From: Sutterella faecalis
GTDB taxonomy: Bacteria > Pseudomonadota > Gammaproteobacteria > Burkholderiales > Burkholderiaceae_F
NCBI RefSeq assembly: GCF_006337085.1
Contig: NZ_CP040882.1
Location: forward strand, 1,736,001 to 1,800,000
DNA: 64,000 nt
Direction: 5' to 3'
The translations under genes and the position numbers were made by a program. The number at the start of each line of letters is the position of its first letter. Position 1 is the first letter of the stretch. Under the pieces are notes generated by a model, which did no database searches, was not told where the DNA came from, and was given only the letters and a program-made list of their open reading frames with translations. Of this stretch, positions 34,334 through 41,598 are shown in pieces.

Positions 34334-35644
34334 TCAGGATCTCTGAGCGCGCTGCTGATCAACCACGACCGCATCCTTTTCATGGATTTCTCCAGAGAGA
34401 ATTTCCGTATGCGCGCCGTCCGTAAGCCCGGTGCGAACGGTCACCGGCTGCGGGACGCCGTCCTTCAGCACATAAACCGTGCGCACGCGTTCGGCCTGAC
34501 CCTGAGAGGAATCCTCGCGGGCGGACTTCTGCGAGCCTGAATGGCGGGGAGGCCCGGGCATGAAGGCTGAGCGAGCGCTTGAAGATTCCTTCTGCGCCGC
34601 CTCGCGCGGCACAAACCGCAGGGCGGAATTGGGCACGAGAAGCACATCCCGGCGCTGGGCCGTGGAAATGGTTGCCGATGCCGTCATGCCGGGACGAAGC
34701 TGCAGATCGGCGTTCTCCACATCCAGATAGGTGGTGTAGGTCACAACATTTTCCGTCGTCGTCGCACCGAAGGCCACCTTGCGCAGCGTGGCAGGGAAGC
34801 GCTTGTCCGGATAGGCGCTTACCGTGAAGTAGGCCCGCTGCCCGGATTTGACGCTCCCGATGTCGGCTTCATCCACCTTCACCTGAAGCTCAAGCTTGGT
34901 GAGGTCGGTGGCGAGCGTGAGGAGTTCAACCGCCTGAAGACTTGCCGCCACGGCGTAGCCGGGCTCCACCGAGCGCGCCAGCACGACGCCCTCAATGGGC
35001 GAGCGGATCATGGCTTTCGAGAGATCCGTCTCAGCCTGACTCAGAGAAGCCTCCGCATCAATAATCGAAGCGCGGGAAACTTCAACAGCAGCCTTGGCGG
35101 TTGCCACCGCGGCCTCCTGCTGATCAAGTTCGGTCCGCGAAGGCATCTTGCCGCCCGAGAGCTTATTGAGCTCCTTCAAGCGCTTATCCTTCACCTCGGC
35201 TTCGCGAAGCGTCGCCTGGCTTTCCGCAAGCTTCGCGTTAGCGCTCGCCAGCGCCGCCCTGGCGCTCGCCACTTTGGACTCGAGGTTGCGGGTGTCGAGC
35301 TCAATCAGCACGTCGTTCGCGTGAATCTCGTCATTCACGTCCACATTCACCTTGCGCACGATCCCGGAGAGTTCGGAGCCAAGCGTCACCGTACGCGTGG
35401 GGTTGAGCGTGCCGTCCGCCGTCACCGTCACGCGAATCTCGCCTTTGGTCACAGGCTGAGTCACATACTGCACCCGGCTTCCTGCCGCCTGATTCTGCTG
35501 CCAATACCAGGCGCCCCCGCCGGCGATCGCCAGAACAACAACCCAGGGAAGCGCACGGACATACCAGGGCCTGCGCACCTCGCCCAGAAGCTCTTTCACG
35601 GATTCATTCGCCTGAGGCGTCTTCTTATCGTCTGTCATGACCAA
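34334..35644 (-). CDS. MacA/HlyD-family periplasmic adaptor
   Basis: A membrane fusion protein of 436 aa. A cytoplasmic N-terminus and one transmembrane helix (~29-47) precede the lipoyl half-motifs (TLGSELSGIVRKVNVDVNDEI and ...RSPIEGVVLARSVEPGYAV). These flank a ~100-residue alpha hairpin that docks on the outer-membrane channel. A beta barrel and a membrane-proximal domain follow. An unusual Ser/Gln/Lys-rich, probably disordered insertion (roughly residues 350-385) interrupts the C-terminal region. It is co-transcribed with the NodT-like channel and the MacB-type pair. Confidence 0.9.
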   Translation of the reverse strand: MVMTDDKKTPQANESVKELLGEVRRPWYVRALPWVVVLAIAGGGAWYWQQNQAAGSRVQYVTQPVTKGEIRVTVTADGTLNPTRTVTLGSELSGIVRKVNVDVNDEIHANDVLIELDTRNLESKVASARAALASANAKLAESQATLREAEVKDKRLKELNKLSGGKMPSRTELDQQEAAVATAKAAVEVSRASIIDAEASLSQAETDLSKAMIRSPIEGVVLARSVEPGYAVAASLQAVELLTLATDLTKLELQVKVDEADIGSVKSGQRAYFTVSAYPDKRFPATLRKVAFGATTTENVVTYTTYLDVENADLQLRPGMTASATISTAQRRDVLLVPNSALRFVPREAAQKESSSARSAFMPGPPRHSGSQKSAREDSSQGQAERVRTVYVLKDGVPQPVTVRTGLTDGAHTEILSGEIHEKDAVVVDQQRAQRS

Positions 35645-35659
35645 AATTCCTTATTGTTC

Positions 35660-37072
35660 TTAATTCTTCTGAGCACCGTCTTCTCTTGCGGCATCCACTG
35701 CCCAGGCGCCTCCGAGCGCGCGGTAAAGACGTATGTAGCCCGCGGCGCGATCCGCGCGGTTGCTTAATTCGGATTCCTCTGCGGAAAGGAGCGAACGCTG
35801 CGTCGAGAGAAGCATCGTGTAGTCGCCGATTCCGGCTTCATATTCCTGGCGCGCCAGCATTTCGGCAGATCTCGCATGCTCAACAGCACGGGAAAGATCC
35901 GTCCGGCGCCGCTCCGCATTGGCGATTGACGAGATGGCATTGTCGGTTTCTTCAAGCGCTGCAAGGAGCGTTGAGCGGTAGGCGGCTACATTTCTGTCCA
36001 CTTCCGCCGCCGCACTCTCTTCACCCGCGATAAGCGATCCCCAGTTGAGAACGGGAAGCGTAAGCGCTGCGGCAAGTCCCGCCACGCCCGTGCCGGCAGT
36101 ACCCAGAGCACTCACGGTGGCAGCCGTCGTGCCGATATTTCCCGAGAGATTGAGAGAAGGGAAAAAATTGCTCTTTGCGCTTTTCAGCTGCAGAAGAGCC
36201 GCCTCAACATTGAGGCGGGCCGCGCGCACGTCAGGCCGGTTGGCAATCGTTTCTGCAGGGATGGCAACGGCCGCATCATCGGGCGGCAGCGGAATGACGC
36301 TGGAAGTTCCAAGTTCAAGCTGCTCCACCGGAGTCGCCGTAAGCCGCATCAGCGCATTCCGGTATTCGAAGATGCTTCCTTCAAGCGTCGGAATGCGGGC
36401 GCGTGCGGAAGCGAGCTGCACCATGGCGTCCTCAGCTTCTGACGCCGCGCCCGTTCCCGCCTCAAACTGCCAGCGGGAAGTTTCCGCCGTCTCCATGTAA
36501 TTGGCGAGCGACTTCTTGACCACTTCGAGCTGCGCCTCTGCGGCACGAAGATTGACGTAGGCTTCGGCGACCGCTGCGGCGGTTGCCGCGCGGACATCCT
36601 CGAGCGAATAGCGCGACGCGGCCGCAGAAAGCTCTGCCGCATCCGCTTTCCAGAATTCAGCCCCGGCAAGATTGAGCGCAAGTCCGCCCGAACCCTCGAG
36701 CGAGAAGGAATCGCGCGTCGTTCCGCCGGAACGATTTTTCCCGGCATTTGCACCCAGCGAAGCCGTCGGCCAGAGCGCCGCATTGGCAGAAGTGATGCTC
36801 GCCTCGGCTGAACGCAGATTTGCCGCAGCCGTTGCGATATCCGGATTGGCTTCAAATGCTTTTTCAAGGAGTGCAGTAAGAACCGGATCCTGCCAGCGCG
36901 CCCAGAAATTATCCCAGGCAACAATGCTGCCGGTCGGCAGGGAGGAGCGCTGCCAATTCCCCGGCGTCATATCCGCCGTCATTCGATCAAGATCCGGATG
37001 CTCGACGGCACATCCGGCGAGTCCGAGACAGAGCGCGGCAGCGAGTGAGAGAGGCCGCAGACCTGCATGCAT
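35660..37072 (-). CDS. NodT/OprM-family outer-membrane efflux lipoprotein
   Basis: A 470-aa TolC-like channel subunit. The signal peptide ends in the lipobox LAGC (Cys21). Two OEP repeats follow, starting at WWDNF-like AWDNFWARWQDPVLTALLEKAFEANPDIATA. The second repeat is around TIANRPDVRAARLNVEAALLQLKSAKSNFFPSLNLSG, typical of RND/MacB partners. It is the first gene of a four-gene operon that encodes a full envelope-spanning efflux machine. A response regulator gene is divergent upstream. Confidence 0.92.
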   Translation of the reverse strand: MHAGLRPLSLAAALCLGLAGCAVEHPDLDRMTADMTPGNWQRSSLPTGSIVAWDNFWARWQDPVLTALLEKAFEANPDIATAAANLRSAEASITSANAALWPTASLGANAGKNRSGGTTRDSFSLEGSGGLALNLAGAEFWKADAAELSAAASRYSLEDVRAATAAAVAEAYVNLRAAEAQLEVVKKSLANYMETAETSRWQFEAGTGAASEAEDAMVQLASARARIPTLEGSIFEYRNALMRLTATPVEQLELGTSSVIPLPPDDAAVAIPAETIANRPDVRAARLNVEAALLQLKSAKSNFFPSLNLSGNIGTTAATVSALGTAGTGVAGLAAALTLPVLNWGSLIAGEESAAAEVDRNVAAYRSTLLAALEETDNAISSIANAERRRTDLSRAVEHARSAEMLARQEYEAGIGDYTMLLSTQRSLLSAEESELSNRADRAAGYIRLYRALGGAWAVDAAREDGAQKN

Positions 37073-37313
37073 TTTTTATTCTCCGATAGGAATGCTTTTC
37101 ATTGAGGCAATTGTCTGCTGAAACAGGCGCTCAGAAGCGGCAAATGCCGCATATTTCAAAACTTTCCGGTTAGCACTTTTTTCAGCTTCAGAGAAGACTC
37201 ATTCAGGCCTAAGCGCTTTCTAAGTCGATGGCTTCCCAACGCTTTCGTCAACCGTATTTAGCCGCAAAGGTTTGTTAAGATAGGCGGGACCTTTGTTTAG
37301 CATCAGTTGGCAC
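37073..37313. promoter_or_regulatory. Intergenic region between efflux operon and response regulator
   Basis: 241 bp between divergent starts, AT-richer than its surroundings. Promoters for both units should lie here. TTGTTAAGAT-like sequence at 37271-37281 is a possible -10 area for the regulator gene. I could not define a clear tandem binding repeat. Confidence 0.35.
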
Positions 37314-38024
37314 ATGTTTAAAAATCCTCGCCGCATTCTGATCATCGACACCGACGCCGAACGGTGCACGCTGCTTGTCGACTACCTTCGTCTTGAGGGC
37401 TTTCATGCGCTTCCTGCGCATGCCGTTGAAGCAGGGCTTGACGCTGTCGAACATGAAGCGCTCGATCTGATCATTTGCGACGAAGTCATGCCTGGCATGA
37501 CCGGAGAGGCCATGCTTGCGGCGCTGAGGACCCGCTCTGACACGCCGGTACTCATGCTTGCCGATACGGAAGAAGACGCCGAAGCGATCAAAAAAGCCGG
37601 TGCCGACGATGCGGTCGTAAAACCCTGCCCGCCCCGGGAGCTTTATGCGCATATCGGCGGCATCCTTCGCCGATCCTCGAGCTCGCGGGCGACGGCAACC
37701 CCCATTGTTGTGGGGCCGCTTGTCGTCAACCCCACCGAGCGCGTTGCAAAGGCCGGCAACAGGCCTGTGGAGCTCACCACTACCGAGTTTTCCCTCTTTG
37801 AACTTCTTGCCCGCAACGCGGGCGGACCGGTTTCCAAGGAGGAAATTTATCCGAAGGTGCTCGGCCGGCCGATGGGCCCATATGACCGCGCCATCGACGT
37901 GCATGTTTCCTCAATCCGCCACAAGCTGAGCGCTGTTGTGGGCAAGGCGCTTGCCATTGAAAGCGTGCGCGGCGTGGGCTACCAGCTGATCGTCCGTCCT
38001 CCTGAGGAACTGCAAAGCCTCTGA
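37314..38024 (+). CDS. OmpR-family response regulator (orphan)
   Basis: A 236-aa regulator from ATG 37314; a TTG at 37293 would add seven residues. The receiver domain (1-~118) has the acidic pocket IIDTD, the phospho-acceptor Asp56 in IICDEVMPGM and the conserved Lys in VVKPCPP. The switch Thr/Ser position reads LAD (MLADTEEDAE), not the usual T/S-A. The winged-helix domain ends YDRAIDVHVSSIRHKL...IESVRGVGYQLI. No histidine kinase is adjacent. Its position suggests control of the divergent efflux operon. Confidence 0.9.
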   Translation: MFKNPRRILIIDTDAERCTLLVDYLRLEGFHALPAHAVEAGLDAVEHEALDLIICDEVMPGMTGEAMLAALRTRSDTPVLMLADTEEDAEAIKKAGADDAVVKPCPPRELYAHIGGILRRSSSSRATATPIVVGPLVVNPTERVAKAGNRPVELTTTEFSLFELLARNAGGPVSKEEIYPKVLGRPMGPYDRAIDVHVSSIRHKLSAVVGKALAIESVRGVGYQLIVRPPEELQSL

Positions 38025-38184
38025 CGACGGAACGTGAACTTATAAGTATCACACAATCGCGTGCTCGCGGCCACAGCTTGATTCTGTCTTGCGCTTTTGA
38101 TCAAGCTCTCTTCAGCTTTTCTCCGATTCCCCGGCATGAGAGTGCAGAATGGTCTGAATCTTTCCTAAAAATAAAGGATCAGCC

Positions 38185-40233
38185 ATGAGCAACTATTCCA
38201 CCGAGAATCTGCGCACCCTCGCTTTGGTCGGCCACGGTTCCTGCGGCAAAACCTCTCTGATCGAGGCCATGCTCTACCGCTCCGGCATGATTCCGGAGCT
38301 CGGCAGCGTTGAACGCGGCAACACGATGTGCGACAACGACGCACTCGAAAAAGAGGTTGGACATTCCATCCGCCTCGCGGTTGCTCACGTGGACACGGCC
38401 ATGGCGGACCTTACGCCTGTCCGCATTCACATCCTCGATACCCCGGGCTACCCCGACTATCTCGGCCAGGACCTCTCGGCGCTCGACGCCGTGAAATCCG
38501 TCTGCGCCGTGATTGACCCGACGCGCGGTCCGGAACTTCTCACGCGCCGGATGATGGAGGCTGCCAAGGAGCGCGGGCTCTGCCGCATGATCGTCATCAA
38601 TAAGTTCGACCTGCCGGATGCCGATCTTGAGAAGTGTCTGGAGGAACTGCGTGAAACGTGGGGCCCGGGCGTTCTGCCGATCAACCTTCCGACGCGCAAC
38701 CGCACGCACGTCATCGACTGCTTCGATCGCGAGGACGGCGACAGCGACATCATGACCGTTGAAGACGTTCATCGCGCCTTCATCGAGCGCGTGGTCGAGG
38801 AGGATGACGAAATGCTCGAGCGCTACCTCGAGGAAGGCCATGTCGACCCGAGGCTTCTGCACCCGCTCGTCACCAAGGCGCTCCGCGAAGGACATGTCAT
38901 CCCGGTCTGCTTCACTTCGGCGAAGAACCTCATCGGCATCCGCGACTTCATGAAGGTGATCATCCGCCACCTGCCGCATCCCGGCGAAGCCAATGAAGCG
39001 CTCTTCCAGAAGAAGGACGGATCGCCCTTCCGCACCTATCCGGACAAGAACCTCCCGGTCATCGCTCAGGTCTTCAAGATTGTGAACGACCCCTTCATCG
39101 GCAAGATCGGCGTCTTCCGCGTGCACCAGGGCACGATCCGGAGAGATTCCGTCCTTTATGTCGACGACAGCAAGAAGCCGATCAAGGCAACGCGTCCGCT
39201 CATTCTGCAGGGCAAGAACACGCAGGAAACGGATCTCCTTTCGCCGGGCGACATCGGCGCGCTCGCCAAGATCGACGAACTTCAGTACGGCTCCGTCATT
39301 CACGGCGATCCGATGGACGGCGGCGTCCGCATGCGTCCCATCAACTTCCCGCGCCCCATGTACGGCCTTGCAATTCGCCCGGCGCGCAGAGGCGACGAAA
39401 GCCGCATGAACGAAGTCCTCGCGAAGATGCAGAGCGAGGACCCGACGATGTCGGTCGAGCACGATCCGGTCCTCAATGAAACCGTCATCCGCGGCCTCAC
39501 CGACATGCACGTGCGCTCGATCCTCAACCGCATGCGCGCCAACTTCAAGCTTGAAGTGGAAACGGCCGCTCCCTCGATTCCCTATCGCGAAACCATTTCC
39601 GCACCGGCTGAAGGCCATGCCCGCCACAAGAAGCAGACGGGCGGCGCCGGCCAGTTCGGCGAGGTCTACCTGCGCATCGAACCGCTCGAACGCGGCAAGG
39701 GCTTCGAATTCGTCGATCAGGTAAAAGGCGGCGTCATTCCCTACAACCTCATCCCGGCCGTTGAAAAAGGCGTGCGCGAGGTTCTGGCGACGGGCTTTGT
39801 CGCCGGCTACCCGATCGAAGACGTGCGCGTTACCGTCTACGACGGCAAGAGCCATCCGGTCGACTCCAAGGAAGTCGCCTTCGTTGCCGCTGGCAGGAAA
39901 GCTTTCCTCGACGCGCTCGCCAAAGCGGCGCCTCAGGTGCTCGAACCCATCGTCTCCGTTGAAGTGACGGCTCCCGAAGCCTACATGGGCGACATCGCAG
40001 GCGACCTTGCCAGCCGCCGCGGTCAGGTGACCAACACCGAAGCGCTTCCAGGCGGCGACATCGAAGTGACGGCGCTCGTACCGCTCGCCGAGCTCGAAAA
40101 CTATGCGACGCGCCTTCATGCCCTCACGCAGGGTACCGGCGCCTGGAGCATGGAGCTTTCAAGCTACCAGCCGGTGCCGGCAGCCCGTCAGGCAGAGCTT
40201 GCGGCCCACTTCAAGCGTGCCGATGAGGACTGA
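38185..40233 (+). CDS. Elongation factor G-like GTPase (EF-G2 type)
   Basis: A 682-aa translational GTPase of the EF-G-like subgroup rather than the canonical FusA. G1 is GHGSCGKTSL (canonical EF-G has AHIDAGKTT), G3 is DTPGYPDY and G4 is NKFD. Domains II-V are present, including RGLTDMHV and HARHKKQTGGAGQFGEV in domain IV. It stands alone, without rpsL, rpsG or tuf. An AAGGA ribosome site precedes the ATG. Its role in this organism is unknown; related proteins lack normal translocation activity. Confidence 0.9.
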   Translation: MSNYSTENLRTLALVGHGSCGKTSLIEAMLYRSGMIPELGSVERGNTMCDNDALEKEVGHSIRLAVAHVDTAMADLTPVRIHILDTPGYPDYLGQDLSALDAVKSVCAVIDPTRGPELLTRRMMEAAKERGLCRMIVINKFDLPDADLEKCLEELRETWGPGVLPINLPTRNRTHVIDCFDREDGDSDIMTVEDVHRAFIERVVEEDDEMLERYLEEGHVDPRLLHPLVTKALREGHVIPVCFTSAKNLIGIRDFMKVIIRHLPHPGEANEALFQKKDGSPFRTYPDKNLPVIAQVFKIVNDPFIGKIGVFRVHQGTIRRDSVLYVDDSKKPIKATRPLILQGKNTQETDLLSPGDIGALAKIDELQYGSVIHGDPMDGGVRMRPINFPRPMYGLAIRPARRGDESRMNEVLAKMQSEDPTMSVEHDPVLNETVIRGLTDMHVRSILNRMRANFKLEVETAAPSIPYRETISAPAEGHARHKKQTGGAGQFGEVYLRIEPLERGKGFEFVDQVKGGVIPYNLIPAVEKGVREVLATGFVAGYPIEDVRVTVYDGKSHPVDSKEVAFVAAGRKAFLDALAKAAPQVLEPIVSVEVTAPEAYMGDIAGDLASRRGQVTNTEALPGGDIEVTALVPLAELENYATRLHALTQGTGAWSMELSSYQPVPAARQAELAAHFKRADED

Positions 40234-40301
40234 TTGACTGCGAACTTCGGGACGGAGCTTTTCAGCCTTCGTCCCGAGTCCTGACGAACTTCGACTTCAA
40301 A

Positions 40302-40340
40302 GAAGAGGACGACAGCAAGAAAAAACTGTCGTCCTCTTTC
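40302..40340 (+). terminator. Terminator after the EF-G-like gene
   Basis: A perfect 13-bp stem AAGAGGACGACAG (40303-40315) with CTGTCGTCCTCTT (40326-40338) and a 10-nt loop. The T-run is short (TTTC). A TATAAT for the next gene begins 4 nt later. Confidence 0.78.
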
Positions 40341-40341
40341 C

Positions 40342-40391
40342 TATAATGCGTGGCGATTGACTGAACTTTTTTCGGTCCTCTAGCGAGGACC
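40342..40391 (+). promoter_or_regulatory. fmdB -10 box and RBS-sequestering hairpin
   Basis: A perfect TATAAT at 40342-40347 should start transcription near 40354, although its -35 is poor. The short leader then contains a T-run and the perfect hairpin GGTCCTC-TAGC-GAGGACC (40374-40391). The only Shine-Dalgarno-like sequence, GAGGA (40385-40389), is inside the 3' arm, 10 nt before the ATG. The hairpin should therefore repress translation unless melted. Confidence 0.55.
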
Positions 40392-40399
40392 ATGCGATC

Positions 40400-40624
40400 A
40401 TGCCGATTTACGCATATAAGTGCACCTCCTGCGGGTTCGAAAAGGATTTCCTGCAGAAGATGAGCGACAAGCCCCTGACAAAATGCCCGAAGTGCGGCAA
40501 GGACACCCTGAGAAAGGAACTTTCAGCTCCTGGCTTTGAGCTGAAGGGCTCCGGCTGGGCTGCCACCGACTTCAACAGCGGCCCCAAGGCCGTTCCGGCT
40601 GCGCACACGCATTCGGACAAGTAG
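40400..40624 (+). CDS. FmdB-family zinc-ribbon protein
   Basis: A 74-aa small regulatory-type protein. It begins MPIYAYKCTSCG and carries CxxC pairs at residues 8/11 and 29/32, forming a zinc ribbon. The tail SGWAATDFNSGPKA is low complexity and probably disordered. The family is widespread and of uncertain function. The order fmdB-DUF502-aspS is conserved in Betaproteobacteria, which supports the call. Confidence 0.9.
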   Translation: MPIYAYKCTSCGFEKDFLQKMSDKPLTKCPKCGKDTLRKELSAPGFELKGSGWAATDFNSGPKAVPAAHTHSDK

Positions 40625-40680
40625 TCTCGGGAACTTTTTCTGCTGCGCCGCTGCTCGCCTTGCAGATGCGCTGCTTCTGA

Positions 40681-40718
40681 AAGCCGTGCCGCGAACCTTT
40701 TCGCTGCGCGGCTTTTTT
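40681..40718 (+). terminator. Terminator between fmdB and the DUF502 gene
   Basis: GCCGCG (40688-40693) can pair with CGCGGC (40707-40712), or AAGCCG with CGGCTT, in each case followed by TTTTTT (40713-40718). It implies that DUF502 and aspS can be transcribed separately from fmdB. Confidence 0.6.
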
Positions 40719-40730
40719 GCGCAATTCATC

Positions 40731-41393
40731 ATGCTCAAGAAATACTTTTCCGCCGGTCTTCTGCTCTGGGTACCTCTCGCGATCACGCTCTGGGTTCTCG
40801 AAAGCCTCATTCGCTGGTCCGACGCCGTCCTCAACCTTCTGCCGCCCGAGCTCAATCCCGAAAAGCTCATCGGTTTTGAAATCCCGGGACTCGGTCTTCT
40901 CCTCGCCGCTGCCGTCATTCTCCTCACCGGGGTGCTTGTCGCCAACATGCTCGGACAATGGATTGTGTCGCGCTGGGAATGGTTTCTCGACAAGATCCCC
41001 GTGGTCCGTCCGATCTATTCAGGCGTGAAGCAGATCCTTGCTACGGTCCTCTCCGACCGGACCCAGAGCTTCAGAGAAGTTGTGCTCATTGAATTTCCCA
41101 TCGCAGGATGCTGGACCTACGGCTTCATCGTGGCGACTCCCGGGAAAGAAACGCTCGAGACGCTTTCTGCCACGGAGATGGTGACCGTTTTCGTGCCGAC
41201 GGCCCCCAACCCGACCTCGGGCTACGTCATCATGGTCGAGCGCGAAAAGCTGCATAAGACCACGGCCACGATCGAACAGGCCTTTAAATTCCATGTCTCG
41301 CTCGGCGTCATGACGCCGGAAGGCGCTCTTAAGAGAACGTCCGAAAAGCGCGACGCTTCAGCAGAAAATCAGGCAAAAAAGCCCGCCGATTAG
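40731..41393 (+). CDS. DUF502 family membrane protein
   Basis: A 220-aa protein with two N-terminal transmembrane helices (~residues 8-28 and ~55-80) and a soluble C-terminal domain containing the family signatures VRPIYSGVKQIL and TGFVTGE-like GFIVATPG. The chosen ATG is at 40731; an open frame extends to 40686, but that stretch overlaps the terminator hairpin. The function of DUF502 (COG2928) is unknown. The C-terminal ~25 residues are Lys/Ala/Asp-rich. Confidence 0.85.
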   Translation: MLKKYFSAGLLLWVPLAITLWVLESLIRWSDAVLNLLPPELNPEKLIGFEIPGLGLLLAAAVILLTGVLVANMLGQWIVSRWEWFLDKIPVVRPIYSGVKQILATVLSDRTQSFREVVLIEFPIAGCWTYGFIVATPGKETLETLSATEMVTVFVPTAPNPTSGYVIMVEREKLHKTTATIEQAFKFHVSLGVMTPEGALKRTSEKRDASAENQAKKPAD

Positions 41394-41439
41394 GGGAAAA
41401 CGCGCTCGCGAGGCGGTCTTTCGAGCTAAACTCATGCTA

Positions 41440-41560
41440 CGGCTTGGTCCCGGAGCGCTGCCGCTACAAACGACGGAGCGCCGGACAACCCCCAAGCGCG
41501 ACAGATTTCAAGGCAGCTCCCCAGCCTCGAAAGGGTTTGGGGCGCGCTATTTTTTTCATA
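41440..41560 (+). ncRNA. Structured aspS leader or small RNA with terminator
   Basis: GCTTGG (41442-41447) pairs with CCAAGC (41492-41497) and closes an inner bulged hairpin: CCGG, CGCT and CCG at 41450-41463 pair with CGG, AGCG and CCGG at 41474-41484, leaving a 10-nt loop. AGCGCG (41495-41500) can instead pair with CGCGCT (41543-41548), enclosing CCCCA/TGGGG-type pairing, and is followed by T7 (41551-41557). The mutually exclusive helices look like an attenuator. It does not match any RNA family I know. No clear promoter was found. Confidence 0.45.
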
Positions 41561-41563
41561 CCC

Positions 41564-41583
41564 TGCTGGCCCTGCGGCCAGCA
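41564..41583 (+). promoter_or_regulatory. Perfect hairpin just upstream of the aspS ribosome site
   Basis: TGCTGGCC-CTGC-GGCCAGCA, an 8-bp perfect stem with a tetraloop. It ends six nt before GGGAG (41589-41593) and 15 nt before the ATG. It may block ribosome loading, protect the mRNA 5' end or bind a protein. Confidence 0.5.
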
Positions 41584-41598
41584 ATTCTGGGAGCTTTT

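Noticed and set aside
38075..38107. Inverted repeat AGCTTGAT...ATCAAGCT upstream of the EF-G-like gene
   Set aside because: A 17-nt loop, no T-run and no second copy; could be a weak terminator for the response regulator but not supported enough to annotate.
38179..40119. Very long open frame (646 codons) on the minus strand opposite the EF-G-like gene
   Set aside because: It mirrors the GC-rich codon pattern of the EF-G-like gene, has no recognisable domain and lacks a ribosome site; an antisense shadow.
40247..40277. Hairpin CGGGACG/CGTCCCG just after the EF-G-like gene
   Set aside because: No T-run; the stronger hairpin at 40302-40340 is the better terminator.
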